DNA of 64,000 bases from DASXMT01 sp963755985 (GTDB lineage: Bacteria; Actinomycetota; Acidimicrobiia; Acidimicrobiales; RAAP-2). The notes under the pieces are model-generated. The model made no database searches. It was not told the DNA's origin and saw nothing but the letters and a program-made list of their open reading frames with translations. The stretch spans positions 1-64,000 of the forward strand of contig CAVWLO010000005.1 of NCBI GenBank assembly GCA_963755985.1, given 5' to 3'. The position numbers and the translations under genes are program-made. Positions 1-9,082 of this stretch are shown one piece after another (the stretch's first letter is position 1; each line of letters begins with the position of its first letter).

Positions 1-1
1 C

Positions 2-1472
2 GTCCCAGCGAGTGGTGTACAAGCCCGTGAGGTGCCATGGCCTCGCGTCAACCTGCTGATCTGACTCTAGATCGTCGTGCCGATGATGGTCCTCCCGGTG
101 TTGGTGGCGGCAGTTAGTCCGCGGTGGCGTCGATGGCTGGTCTCGGGTCGTTCTCTGCCGGTCCGTCAGCACGGGGGGCCTTGAGCGACTCGACGCTGAC
201 GTAGCGCCGTGCGATGGCCCACTCGTCGGTCTGCTCGGCCAGGAGGGCCCCGACGAGTCGGATGACGGCTTGGCGGTTGGGGAAGATGCCGACCACGTCG
301 GTGCGCCGGCGGATCTCTTTGTTGAGGCGCTCTTGGGGGTTGTTGGATCGGATCTTCGGCCAGTGTTCGGTCGGGAACGCGGTGAAGGCGAGGATGTCGT
401 CGGCGGCGTCCAGCAGATAGACGGCCAGGTCGACGAATCCTGCTTCGGTGAGCTTGGAGGTGACGTCGGCCAGCTGGGCCCAGGTGGTCTCGCGGTCGGG
501 CTGGAGGAAGATCTGGCGCACCAGGGTGGCGACCATCGGCCAGGTGGCCTTCGGGACCCGGGAGGCCAGATTGGCCATGAAGTGGGTCCGACACCGCTGC
601 CAGGACGCCTCGGCCAGCACCGCTGCGATCGCCGCCTTGATCCCCCCGTGGGCGTCGGAGATCACGAGCTCCACACCGGTCATCCCCCGAGCCACCAGCG
701 AGCGCAGAAAGGCCGTCCATGCAGCGGTGTCTTCGGTCGTCACGATGTCGAAGCCGACGATCTCCCGCTGTCCTTCGCTGTTGGTGGCCGTGGCGATGAC
801 CACCGAGACGTTTACCACGCGACCGCCCTCTCTGACCCGCTGGGTCACCGCGTCGATCCAGAGGTAGCGGTAGGGACCGCGGTCCAAGGGACGCTCTTTG
901 AACTCGGCCACCTTGGCGTCGAGCTCGGTGGCCATTCGGGACACCTCGGACTTGGAGATCCCCTCGATGCCCATGGCCTTGACCAGGTCGTCGACCCGGC
1001 GGGTGGACACGCCCTCCACGTAGGCCTGACAGACCACGGCCATCAGGGCCTTTTCGGCACGACGACGGGGCTGGAGCAAGAACTCCGGGGAGTAGACCCC
1101 AAGGCGGAGCTTGGGCACGGCCAGGTCGATCGAGCCGACCCGGGTGTCCCAGGGCCGCATCCGATAGCCGTTGCGGGAGTTCTCCCGGTCCTCGGTGCGT
1201 TCGCCGTAGGCGGCGCCGCACTGCATGGACGCCTGGGCTGACATCAGCGCCTCGGCGAAGGCGGCCAGCATGGCCCGGGCCAGGTCCTGGTCGCCGTTGG
1301 CGCCTTCGAGGTACTTGCTCAGCCATGCGGTCGCGTCGATAGTGGTGGGGACAGTCACCGTGATCCTCCTCAAGTGGTTTGTGTAGGAACTGCTTCTTGA
1401 GGTTGACGCGGTGACCGTCGCGTCTGGGGGACCGTCCCTCAGCTCAGAGGGTCGTACACCACTTGTCGGGAC
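2..1472 (-). mobile_element. IS256-family insertion sequence, complete
   Basis: Imperfect terminal inverted repeats of about 24 bp flank a single transposase gene. The left end (2-26) begins GTCCCAGCGAGTGGTGTAC. The right end (1449-1472), read on the minus strand, begins GTCCCGACAAGTGGTGTAC. Length of about 1.47 kb and a single long transposase ORF are normal for IS256. The target-site duplication cannot be checked because the left flank is only one base long. The element abuts the stress-gene island. Confidence 0.85.
114..1373 (-). CDS. IS256-family (mutator type) transposase
   Basis: This 419-residue DDE transposase would catalyse cut-and-paste or copy-out movement of the surrounding element. 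Candidate catalytic acidic residues are visible: Asp in WIDAVTQRV (about residue 173), Asp in VISDAHGG (about 241) and Glu in NNPQERLNKEIRRR (about 344). The C-x2-H pair in WQRCRTHFMANL between the second Asp and the Glu is typical of the family. Full family length and an uninterrupted frame suggest the copy is intact. The ATG lies about 75 bp inside the right terminal repeat, as usual for IS256 elements. The other long ORFs in this interval are antisense shadows. Confidence 0.93.
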   Translation of the reverse strand: MRRITVTVPTTIDATAWLSKYLEGANGDQDLARAMLAAFAEALMSAQASMQCGAAYGERTEDRENSRNGYRMRPWDTRVGSIDLAVPKLRLGVYSPEFLLQPRRRAEKALMAVVCQAYVEGVSTRRVDDLVKAMGIEGISKSEVSRMATELDAKVAEFKERPLDRGPYRYLWIDAVTQRVREGGRVVNVSVVIATATNSEGQREIVGFDIVTTEDTAAWTAFLRSLVARGMTGVELVISDAHGGIKAAIAAVLAEASWQRCRTHFMANLASRVPKATWPMVATLVRQIFLQPDRETTWAQLADVTSKLTEAGFVDLAVYLLDAADDILAFTAFPTEHWPKIRSNNPQERLNKEIRRRTDVVGIFPNRQAVIRLVGALLAEQTDEWAIARRYVSVESLKAPRADGPAENDPRPAIDATAD

Positions 1473-1973
1473 TCAACTACGAAACCTGATATCTCTCTCG
1501 TGAGGTCCAAGACCACTGAACCCTGTTGTCAGATGCCTCAACACCTCGTGGTCATGCGTAAGTAGGGGGAGGATATCGCTGTCGGGATGCGGTCACGGTC
1601 ACCGAGGCTCCTTTGGTTCAGCTGCCAAGTGTGTGCATCGATCCCCAGTGGCGACGCATACTCGCTCCTCTCGGATTGCAAGATGTCGCTATTGTTGCTC
1701 GTTCTTGTCGGGAAAGGTTCACGGACTCGCGTAGTTCTTCTAGCGCCGCCATCACAGCGACGCGCAGCGAGGTCCGTATTGCCCCGCACATTCATTCCCG
1801 ATGTCATCCTAAACGGCAGCATCGGTCGGTCGATGTTCCACTCCCGTAGAGCCAGATCAAGGAGTCCATCGTGTGCGATCGGCTCCTCATATCTATCAAC
1901 AACTGCAGGCTGACGAATGCGCCTTGAAGTCGATGGATGTGTCGGGCAGGTCTCTTCGTAGACTTCGCTAGTA
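1473..1973. other. Intergenic region between the IS and the permease, nothing recognised
   Basis: About 500 bp with only short, overlapping, unconvincing ORFs on both strands (for example 1538-2056 minus and 1587-1913 plus), none resembling a known family. I looked for a ydaO-type c-di-AMP riboswitch, which precedes kimA in Bacillus, and did not see one. The stretch may be old sequence left between the IS and the permease. Confidence 0.4.
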
Positions 1974-3836
1974 GTGCCATCAAATTTGGGACGGATTCGA
2001 CGAACTCTGTTTGGGCCGGCTCTTTCGGCCGCGGATGCGGCCTCTGAGCAGATCACGCCTGTGGAAGGCCTCTCGGCCCTATCGCTCGATGCGTTGACGT
2101 CGGTGGCCTACGGCCCGGAGGCGATCCTGGTGGTTCTGGCCGTGGCCGGGGCCTCCTCACTCCGACTGATTGTGCCCATCACCCTTGCCATCGTCGCTCT
2201 CTTGGTCATCCTGGTCATCTCCTACCGACAGGTCATTGACGCCTACCCCGAAGGTGGCGGCGCCTATGCGGTGACGCGTGACAACTTCGGGCGTGGGGCC
2301 AGCAAGCTTGCCGGTGCCGCCCTGATCGTCGATTACACCTTGACGGTTGCCGTCTCCATTGCGGCTGGTGTGGGCCAGTTGACGTCCGCCTTTCCCATCG
2401 CTGCTCCTTACACAGTGGCGATGGATCTGGGAATCCTGCTCATCATCACTGCTCTCAACCTCCGGGGACTGGGAGAAGGCGCCCGCGCCTTTCTCTTGCC
2501 GACGCTCGTGTTCATCGTCGGGCTGCTCGCCATCATCGCCATAGGGCTGATCCATCCGCTCGGCTCTCACACCCCAACGTCAGGCAAGTCACTGGTAGCA
2601 ACCCATACGGTGGAGGCTGTCACCGTCCTTCTCGTGCTGAAGGCATTCTCAGCGGGATGCAGCGCCCTCACTGGCGTGGAGGCGATTGCCAACGGTGTAC
2701 CGCTCTTCAAGGAGCCCCGAAGAGTTCGGGCCAAGCGAACCGAGCTCCTACTGGGGATGATTCTCGGGGCAATGCTCGTGGGCACGGCGGTCCTCGCCAG
2801 CAAATTCCACGTGCAGCCGAGAATCGGTCAGACCGTGCTGAGCCAGGTCATGGTCTATGCCGTCGGGCGCCATTGGGCTTATTACCTCGTCTCGCTCACC
2901 ATCATCTTGGTGTTGGCTCTGGCCGCCAATACGTCGTTCGGGGGATTTCCGGTGCTGACCAGCCTTCTGTCGAGGGACAACATGCTTCCTCACTTCTTCG
3001 GCGTCCGAGACAGCCGGCTGGTCTTTGGGAACGGCGTGGGGGCCCTCGCAGTGTTCTCAGCGGCATTGCTGGTTGCTGTGGGCGGCAACACGAACACCCT
3101 GATTCCACTGTTTGCCATTGGCGTATTCGTCGGCTTTACGCTGTGCCAGGCGGGATTGGTGGTCCATTGGCGCCGGACCAGAGAGCCAGGCTGGACTCGG
3201 CGGGCGACGATCAACGGTCTCGGTGCAGTAGTCACTGCCACGGCGACCGTGATCTTTCTCTTCACAAAGTTCACTGAGGGTGCGTGGGTCGTGGTGGTGG
3301 CCATTCCGCTCTTGTTTGTGCTGTTCAACCGGATCGAGGTCTACTACTCCCACGCCGCCGAGGATCTGGGAATCGGTGTCATCCCGGGGCCGCTCGTCCG
3401 GAAGCGCACCCTCGTCGTGGTACCGGTGACGAACGTGTCCCGGCTGACCCACCACGCCTTGTCCGAAGCGATCTCGATGGGGGATGAGGTGATGGCCGTG
3501 ACTGTGACTTTCGAGGGCGTTCAGGTGGGGCTCCCTGACTATCAAGTCGAGCGAAAATGGCAGGAATGGAACCCAGGAGTGCCCCTGCGGGTCCTGCATA
3601 CCGAATTCGCATCCATCGTGGAGCCGATCGTAGGGTTGGTTGACGAGCTCCGAGCAGACACGAGTTGCCACGTAGCCGTTCTGATTCCGGTTGGCCTTCC
3701 CCGGCGCTTCCGGTACCGCCTGCTCCATAACCAAGTCGACCTTGCTCTAGCCGCAGAGCTACATAAACGGCAAGACATCATCGTGGCGCGGGTGCCCATG
3801 CCGATCATGATGGGAAAACCGCGCCGACGATATTGA
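1974..3836 (+). CDS. APC-superfamily permease, KimA/YdaO-like (probable potassium or amino-acid importer)
   Basis: This 620-residue membrane protein has about a dozen hydrophobic segments between residues 35 and 465, then a soluble C-terminal domain of about 150 residues. The N-terminal block (LSLDALTSVAYGPEAIL) and the length match Bacillus KimA (about 607 aa), a proton-coupled potassium importer. The tail beginning VVVPVTNVSRLTHHAL resembles the cytosolic domain of that family. Other APC members carry amino acids, so the substrate is not proven. The start is a GTG with no strong ribosome binding site, but homology begins close to it. It lies upstream of the stress cluster on the same strand. 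Confidence 0.75.
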   Translation: MPSNLGRIRRTLFGPALSAADAASEQITPVEGLSALSLDALTSVAYGPEAILVVLAVAGASSLRLIVPITLAIVALLVILVISYRQVIDAYPEGGGAYAVTRDNFGRGASKLAGAALIVDYTLTVAVSIAAGVGQLTSAFPIAAPYTVAMDLGILLIITALNLRGLGEGARAFLLPTLVFIVGLLAIIAIGLIHPLGSHTPTSGKSLVATHTVEAVTVLLVLKAFSAGCSALTGVEAIANGVPLFKEPRRVRAKRTELLLGMILGAMLVGTAVLASKFHVQPRIGQTVLSQVMVYAVGRHWAYYLVSLTIILVLALAANTSFGGFPVLTSLLSRDNMLPHFFGVRDSRLVFGNGVGALAVFSAALLVAVGGNTNTLIPLFAIGVFVGFTLCQAGLVVHWRRTREPGWTRRATINGLGAVVTATATVIFLFTKFTEGAWVVVVAIPLLFVLFNRIEVYYSHAAEDLGIGVIPGPLVRKRTLVVVPVTNVSRLTHHALSEAISMGDEVMAVTVTFEGVQVGLPDYQVERKWQEWNPGVPLRVLHTEFASIVEPIVGLVDELRADTSCHVAVLIPVGLPRRFRYRLLHNQVDLALAAELHKRQDIIVARVPMPIMMGKPRRRY

Positions 3837-3953
3837 TCAATCCGGCCTACGAGTTCGCGTGGTTTGTCGGACCGCTCCCGCTGTCAAGCTAAGGGTTGGC
3901 GAAGGTAATCGCATGCCGAGCGCATGGTTCAGTTGAACCAGAGGGATGAAGCG

Positions 3954-4220
3954 ATGGCGCGGGTCTGCACGCATCTCAGTTCGATACGTCCGCAAGCGCC
4001 ACCGATACTGGCTTGTCAAGACTGTCTGGCGATCGGCCGTAGGGATTGGGTGCATCTCCGGATGTGCATGACCTGCGGCCATGTTGGGTGCTGTGACAAC
4101 TCGCCCGGGCGCCATGCGACGAAACATTTCTCGACGACAGGTCATCCAATCATTCGATCCCTCGAGCCTGGCGAGAATTGGTTCTGGTGCTATGTGGACG
4201 AGATGTTCGTTATGCCATGA
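3954..4220 (+). CDS. UBP-type zinc-finger domain protein
   Basis: Small Cys/His-rich protein of about 88 residues. CQDC, then CMTCGHVGCCD and a run of His residues in GRHATKHFSTTGHP give the ZnF-UBP pattern that binds ubiquitin C-termini in eukaryotes; stand-alone actinobacterial copies have unknown targets. The ATG at 3954 is preferred because AGAGGG lies about ten bases upstream; an earlier in-frame ATG at 3924 has no such site. It sits directly ahead of the cNMP/thioredoxin-reductase-like gene and heads the same-strand stress-gene series, so a redox or proteostasis role is plausible. Confidence 0.8.
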   Translation: MARVCTHLSSIRPQAPPILACQDCLAIGRRDWVHLRMCMTCGHVGCCDNSPGRHATKHFSTTGHPIIRSLEPGENWFWCYVDEMFVMP

Positions 4221-4295
4221 CCCGGCCCGTTCACGGACGTAGTTGGCCGCTTTCCCGATCGACGCTGGTGTCCTGACGGGCTGACGAGGTGCCCG

Positions 4296-6026
4296 ATGTG
4301 TGATCGCCGACCGATAGCTACGCATGAGGGCGGTATAGGCAGTGTGATCTCCCAGGTAACCGAAACAGACGACGAACATCATGCATTTCCCCGGCTTACC
4401 GACCGACAGATGCACCTGGTGGCCGAGCACGGCCAGAAGAGGACGACCGCTCCCGGCGAAATTCTGTTTCGTCAGGGCGACCGGACCTGCGATTTCGTTG
4501 TCATTGTCAGCGGTCTGATCGCCACGGTCGACGGACCTGGTCCGGACGGAGAGGTAATCGGCGTGCACGGACCCGGACGCTTCCTTGGGGAGCTGGGCCT
4601 CCTGACTGGCGAGCCGGTGTTCGTCACCTCGGTGGTCGCCAAGGCGGGCGAGGTGATCGACGTGCCTCTGGAGAGCCTCCGTCAGCTGATGACCACCGAC
4701 TCCGACCTGGGCGACGTGGTGCTTCGTGCCTATCTCGTCCGTAGATCGGTCCTGGTTAAGCTGGGCGACGGGCTCCGGATCGTCGGTTCGCACTTCTCGG
4801 CCGACACCAGGAGGCTGCGGGAGTTCGCCGCTCGCAACCGCCTCCCTCATCGGTTGGTCGATCTCGAGAAGGACCAGTCCGCCGAAGCCCTGCTGCGCCA
4901 GCTCAGGGTGGCTCCGGAGGATACCCCCATCATCTTGTGGGCCGATCGGATTCTTCGGAACCCGACCAATGCGGAGCTGGCCAAGGCCGTCGGCCTTACT
5001 GGAACCATTGGAATCCGAAGCCCAAGCAGATCTCCTGGTCGTGGGCGCGGGACCGTCCGGACTTGCCGCTGCCGTCTATGGAGCATCGGAAGGCTTGGCC
5101 ACGGTGGTGGTCGACGGGTCGGCAACCGGCGGCCAGGCCGGACTGTCCCCTCGGATCGAGAACTATCTCGGCTTCCCTGCAGGGGTGTCCGGTGGGGAGC
5201 TCGCCAGCGTTGGCAGTCGTCCAGGTTCGAAAGATTCGGTGCTCACATCGCCGTTCCCGCTGCGGCCTGCGCCTTGGAGAGCAGCGGAGGCGGCTATCTC
5301 GTTCGGCTCGACGACGGGAACAGCGTGTTCGCCCGCGCCGTCATCGTGGCCACCGGCGCCCGGTACCGGCGACCCGACATTCCCGACCTACCGCAGTTCG
5401 AGGGAATCAGCGTCTACTACGCGGCAACACAGGTGGAGGCTCAGCTCTGTGCCGGAGATCCTGTGACAGTTGTAGGTGGAGGAAACTCGGCCGGTCAGGC
5501 TTCACTGTTCCTGGCCAAGCATTCGGCATGGGTCACGCTCGTCGTGCGCTCCGGGAGCCTCGAAGAGAACATGTCCCGATACTTGGCCGACCGGATCGAG
5601 CACACCGCCAATATCAACGTGCAGCTGTGCAGCGAAGTGCGGTCGCTGATCGGTCAAAACGGGGCTCTGGAGGCACTCGTCGTGGTCGACCGTGATGACG
5701 GTCTGCAACGCACGCAAGAGGCGCGAGCACTGTTCATCTTCATCGGCGCCGAACCCCACGTCGCCTGGCTGGGTGACCAGCTGGCGCTGGACGATCGCGG
5801 TTATATCCTCACTGGTAACGACCTTATGGAAGAGGCCGTTCGGGTGGGGGACACCCCGGGCGGCGAAGGTCATCGCCCCACCATGCTCGAGGCCAGCAGT
5901 CCAGGAGTGTTCGCTGTCGGAGACGTTCGGAGCGGTTCCGTCAAGCGGGTGGCTGCCGCCGTCGGTGAGGGCTCGATGGCTGTTTGGCTCGTCCATCACT
6001 ACCTGGCCGAGCGCTCGACTGGCTAG
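4296..6026 (+). pseudogene. cNMP-binding/thioredoxin-reductase-like FAD oxidoreductase with compensating frame changes
   Basis: The open frame of 576 codons starts with a cyclic-nucleotide-binding domain (about residues 30-150, LFRQGD and GRFLGELGLLTGEP), then a linker, then a flavoprotein domain of the thioredoxin-reductase type. The C-terminal half is normal: NADPH motif VVGGGNSAG at about 391 and FAD motif SPGVFAVGDVRSG near the end. The N-terminal FAD motif DLLVVGAGPSGLAAAVYG lies in the +1 frame from about 4998 to 5208. A short homologous block ALAVVQVRK is in the +2 frame, and the original frame returns near 5233. About 75 residues are therefore scrambled although no stop occurs. No CxxC redox pair is present, as in other cNMP-fused members. 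Either a decayed gene or three indel errors. Confidence 0.75.
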
Positions 6027-6121
6027 GAGAGTCGGCTCAAGGACCACGCGACCGCGGGGTCTCCACATACCCCTGTGGCGCGACATTGGAGTTAGGTCAC
6101 AACAACCGAGAGGAGACCGTC

Positions 6122-6556
6122 ATGCTGCTCCGTTTCGATCCGTTCCGGGACCTCGACCGCGTCACCCAACTGGTCACGGCACGTCCCGAAGCGATGCCGA
6201 TGGACGCCTACCGGGAGGCGGATCACTTCGTGGTGCACTTCGACCTACCCGGCGTGGACCCTTCCGCCATTGACCTCACGGTCGAAAAGAACGTGTTGAC
6301 GGTCCGAGCCGAGCGGAATTGGCAACCCAACGACCAACAAGAGGTCCTGGTGGCCGAACGACCGCAGGGATCCTTCAGCCGGCAGCTGTTCCTGGGCGAC
6401 AGCCTCGACGCCGACCAGATTCGAGCCAGCTACGAAAGAGGAGTGCTGACACTCTCCATCCCGGTGGCTGAGCAGGAGAAGGCCCGCAAAGTCGAGATCA
6501 CTGTCGATGGGAGCGACCGCGTGCCGGTGGGAGCGGGTGCCGGCAGCGGGGCGTAA
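6122..6556 (+). CDS. Hsp20/alpha-crystallin small heat-shock protein
   Basis: ATP-independent holdase of 144 residues. The alpha-crystallin domain spans about residues 22-120. It contains DHFVVHFDLPGVD, VLTVRAERNW, the hallmark SFSRQLFLGDSLDADQI and YERGVLTLSIPVAE, then a short basic segment and a Gly/Ala-rich tail. The ATG at 6122 is chosen because GAGAGGAG sits just upstream and the sequence begins with the usual MLLRFDPFRDLDR. The open frame extends upstream without homology. It lies about 90 bp ahead of dnaK and would hand unfolded clients to DnaK/ClpB. Confidence 0.93.
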   Translation: MLLRFDPFRDLDRVTQLVTARPEAMPMDAYREADHFVVHFDLPGVDPSAIDLTVEKNVLTVRAERNWQPNDQQEVLVAERPQGSFSRQLFLGDSLDADQIRASYERGVLTLSIPVAEQEKARKVEITVDGSDRVPVGAGAGSGA

Positions 6557-6647
6557 TGCCTGGCCAGAAGGCAGCAGTCCCTGCCGGCGGTAGGCGAAGC
6601 GGAGTACCGGAGCACACAGACGGGTTCGGACGACAAGAGGAGCGGAG

Positions 6648-8522
6648 ATGGCCAAAGCAGTAGGTATCGATCTGGGAACGACCAACTCGGTCATCGCCAC
6701 CGTGGAGGGGGGCCAGCCAATCGTGGTTCCCAACGCCGAGGGGTCGCGGACGACGCCGTCCGTGGTGGCCTTCACGGACCAGGGTGACCGGTTGGTCGGC
6801 CAGTTGGCCCGACGCCAAGCGGTGCTCAACCCCAAGGGCACCATCTCGTCGGCCAAACGGTTCATCGGGCGGCACTTCGAGGAGGTGGCGTCCGAAACCA
6901 GGGCAGTCTCATTCGACGTGGTCAGTGGTCCCGACGACATGGTGCGGTTCGACGTGCGAGGAAAGCAGTACGCTCCTGAGGAGATCTCGGCCCTCGTCCT
7001 GCGCAAGTTGGCCGAGGACGCCGGTAAGTTCCTCGGTGAAAGGGTGACAGAGGCAGTCATTACCGTTCCCGCCTACTTCAACGATGCGCAGCGCCAGGCC
7101 ACCACCGATGCTGGCCGGATCGCCGGGATCGAGGTCATGCGCATCATCAACGAGCCGACGGCGGCCGCATTGGCCTACGGCCTTGACAAGAAGTCCAACG
7201 AAACCGTCCTGGTGTTCGACCTCGGGGGTGGCACCTTCGACGTGAGCATCCTCGACGTGGGAGACGGCGTCGTCGAGGTGCGCGCCACCTCAGGTGACAC
7301 CCACCTCGGTGGCGACGACTTCGACCGACGACTCGTCGATCATCTGGCCACCCAGTTCCAGTCCGACACCGGCATCGACCTGCGACACGACCCTCAGGCG
7401 CTCCAGCGACTGTTTGAGGCGGCCGAGAAGGCCAAGATCGAGCTTTCTTCGGTAACTCAGACGCAGGTGAACCTACCGTTTGTGACCGCTGATGCCGGCG
7501 GCCCGAAGCATCTAGTCACGACGGTCATGCGTTCGACCTTCGACGAGATCACTGCTGATTTGGTGGATCGTTGCCATGAACCGGTGCAACAGGCCATGCA
7601 GGACGCAAAAGTCACCGATGCCGACATCGACGAGGTCATCCTGGTCGGTGGGTCCACCCGGCTTCCCTCGGTCCAGACCCTCGTCCGTCGGCTGACGGGG
7701 GGCAAGGACCCCAACATGACGGTCAACCCCGACGAAGTGGTCGCCATCGGCGCCGCGGTCCAAGCGGCCATCTTGAAGGGCGAGGTCAAAGACGTTCTCC
7801 TCTTGGACGTCACGCCGCTGTCACTTGGCGTAGAGACGATGGGCGGCCTGATGACCAAGGTCATCGAGCGAAATACCACCATTCCGGCCCGGCGCTCAGA
7901 GACCTTCACCACCGCCGAAGACAACCAATCGGCGGTTGACATCGTGGTCCTTCAGGGCGAGCGGGAGCGCGCAGCCGACAATCGGGTACTCGGCCGTTTC
8001 CGTCTCGAGGGCATCCGCCCGGCGCCGCGGGGTACGCCCCAAGTGGAGGTGATGTTCGAGATCGACGCCAATGGAATCCTGCACGTGTCGGCACGGGATA
8101 AGGACACGGGCAAGGAGCAGAGCATCACCATCAGCGACACGGCCAACCTCGACTCGAGCGAGATCGATCGCATGGTTGCCGATGCCGAGCGGTACCGATC
8201 AGAGGACGTCGCCGCCCGCCAGCAGATCGATGCCCGGAACGAATTGGACTCGGCCGCCTACGGGGTGGAGCGCCGGCTGGCCGAATTGAGTGACGCCGTT
8301 CCCGTTCACGAGAAGGCACGGGCCGAAACACTGGTGGCCGACGCCCGAAGTGCCCTGAATGAGAACGCTCCGATTGAACGCATCCAGTCCCTCACGGCCG
8401 AGCTCCAGCAGGTGTTCCATGGCCTCGGGGCCGGGAGATCGGACGGGGACGGCACCGACGGATCCGGGGCACCGGAGGGTTCTGACGACGATGTGATCGA
8501 TGCCGATTTCACGGTGAGCTGA
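6648..8522 (+). CDS. dnaK: Molecular chaperone DnaK (Hsp70)
   Basis: A 624-residue Hsp70. The nucleotide-binding domain (about 1-360) starts VGIDLGTTNSVIA and includes the phosphate-2 motif FDLGGGTFDVSILD at about residue 190 and ILVGGSTRLPSV at about 325. The interdomain linker DVLLLDVTPLSLGVE follows at about 383, then the beta-sandwich and helical lid. The acidic C-terminal tail ends DDDVIDADFTVS, close to the usual bacterial ending. The ATG is preceded by AAGAGGAGCGG. It starts an operon with grpE only two bases downstream. I saw neither a CIRCE nor a HAIR operator by eye upstream. Confidence 0.97.
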   Translation: MAKAVGIDLGTTNSVIATVEGGQPIVVPNAEGSRTTPSVVAFTDQGDRLVGQLARRQAVLNPKGTISSAKRFIGRHFEEVASETRAVSFDVVSGPDDMVRFDVRGKQYAPEEISALVLRKLAEDAGKFLGERVTEAVITVPAYFNDAQRQATTDAGRIAGIEVMRIINEPTAAALAYGLDKKSNETVLVFDLGGGTFDVSILDVGDGVVEVRATSGDTHLGGDDFDRRLVDHLATQFQSDTGIDLRHDPQALQRLFEAAEKAKIELSSVTQTQVNLPFVTADAGGPKHLVTTVMRSTFDEITADLVDRCHEPVQQAMQDAKVTDADIDEVILVGGSTRLPSVQTLVRRLTGGKDPNMTVNPDEVVAIGAAVQAAILKGEVKDVLLLDVTPLSLGVETMGGLMTKVIERNTTIPARRSETFTTAEDNQSAVDIVVLQGERERAADNRVLGRFRLEGIRPAPRGTPQVEVMFEIDANGILHVSARDKDTGKEQSITISDTANLDSSEIDRMVADAERYRSEDVAARQQIDARNELDSAAYGVERRLAELSDAVPVHEKARAETLVADARSALNENAPIERIQSLTAELQQVFHGLGAGRSDGDGTDGSGAPEGSDDDVIDADFTVS

Positions 8523-8524
8523 CC

Positions 8525-9082
8525 GTGGTTGCCGGTGATCCCTCCGACATCGAGGAGGCCCCGTTGCCGCAGGACGGCGAGGACGAAGACGTCGTCGACC
8601 ACGTCGGTGGACGGCCACCGGCCCCTGCCATTCCTGAGTCGGAGGACGATCAGTCGGGGCGAAGCGGGCCGGACATCGACGTGCCGCTTCGGCGAGCCCT
8701 CGCTGACCTTGACAACCTCCGTAAGCGATCGGAGCGAGAGCTGGCCAGGGTCCGATCGGCCGAGCGGGCCGATATGGCTGCCCTCTGGTTGCCGATCGTC
8801 GACGATCTCGACCGTGCCGTCCAGCACGCCGGAACTGACGACGGAGCGCTGGTCGAGGGGGTACAAGCCGTCCGCGATCAGGCACTGTCGATTTTGGCCC
8901 GGCTTGGCTTCCACCGCTATGACGACGTGGGGAAACCCTTCGACCCGACCCGGCACGAGGCAGTAGGTGTGTTGGACGGGGAGGGCGAGCCCGGGACCGT
9001 GTTGGCGGTCGTGCGCCCGGGGTACGACGCCCCCGGTACCATCCTCCGACCGGCCGGGGTGATCGTCTCGCGAGGGACGTGA
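8525..9082 (+). CDS. grpE: Nucleotide exchange factor GrpE
   Basis: Releases ADP from DnaK. The 185 residues comprise an acidic, probably disordered N-terminus (about 1-55), a helical coiled segment (LRRALADLDNLRKRSERE, about 60-100) and the C-terminal beta domain. That domain carries the family signature GFHRYDDVGKPFDPTRHEAV and ends in RPAGVIVSRG. The GTG start lies two bases after the dnaK stop. The stop codon overlaps the dnaJ start, which implies coupled translation. Confidence 0.93.
   Translation: MVAGDPSDIEEAPLPQDGEDEDVVDHVGGRPPAPAIPESEDDQSGRSGPDIDVPLRRALADLDNLRKRSERELARVRSAERADMAALWLPIVDDLDRAVQHAGTDDGALVEGVQAVRDQALSILARLGFHRYDDVGKPFDPTRHEAVGVLDGEGEPGTVLAVVRPGYDAPGTILRPAGVIVSRGT

Noticed and set aside
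166..1326. Long minus-strand ORF of 386 codons overlapping the transposase, and the 323-codon plus-strand ORF at 270-1241
   Set aside because: Same interval as the IS256 transposase with typical family motifs; these frames are Arg/Gly/Pro-rich shadows.
1474..1973. Possible ydaO-type c-di-AMP riboswitch before the KimA-like gene
   Set aside because: No recognisable conserved core or paired structure could be identified by eye.
3837..4850. Minus-strand ORF of 337 codons
   Set aside because: Antisense to the zinc-finger and cNMP-domain genes; no recognisable motif.
6027..6647. HAIR (CTTGAGT-N7-ACTCAAG) or CIRCE operators before hsp20 and dnaK
   Set aside because: Only partial, non-palindromic resemblance (for example CTCAAGG near 6035).
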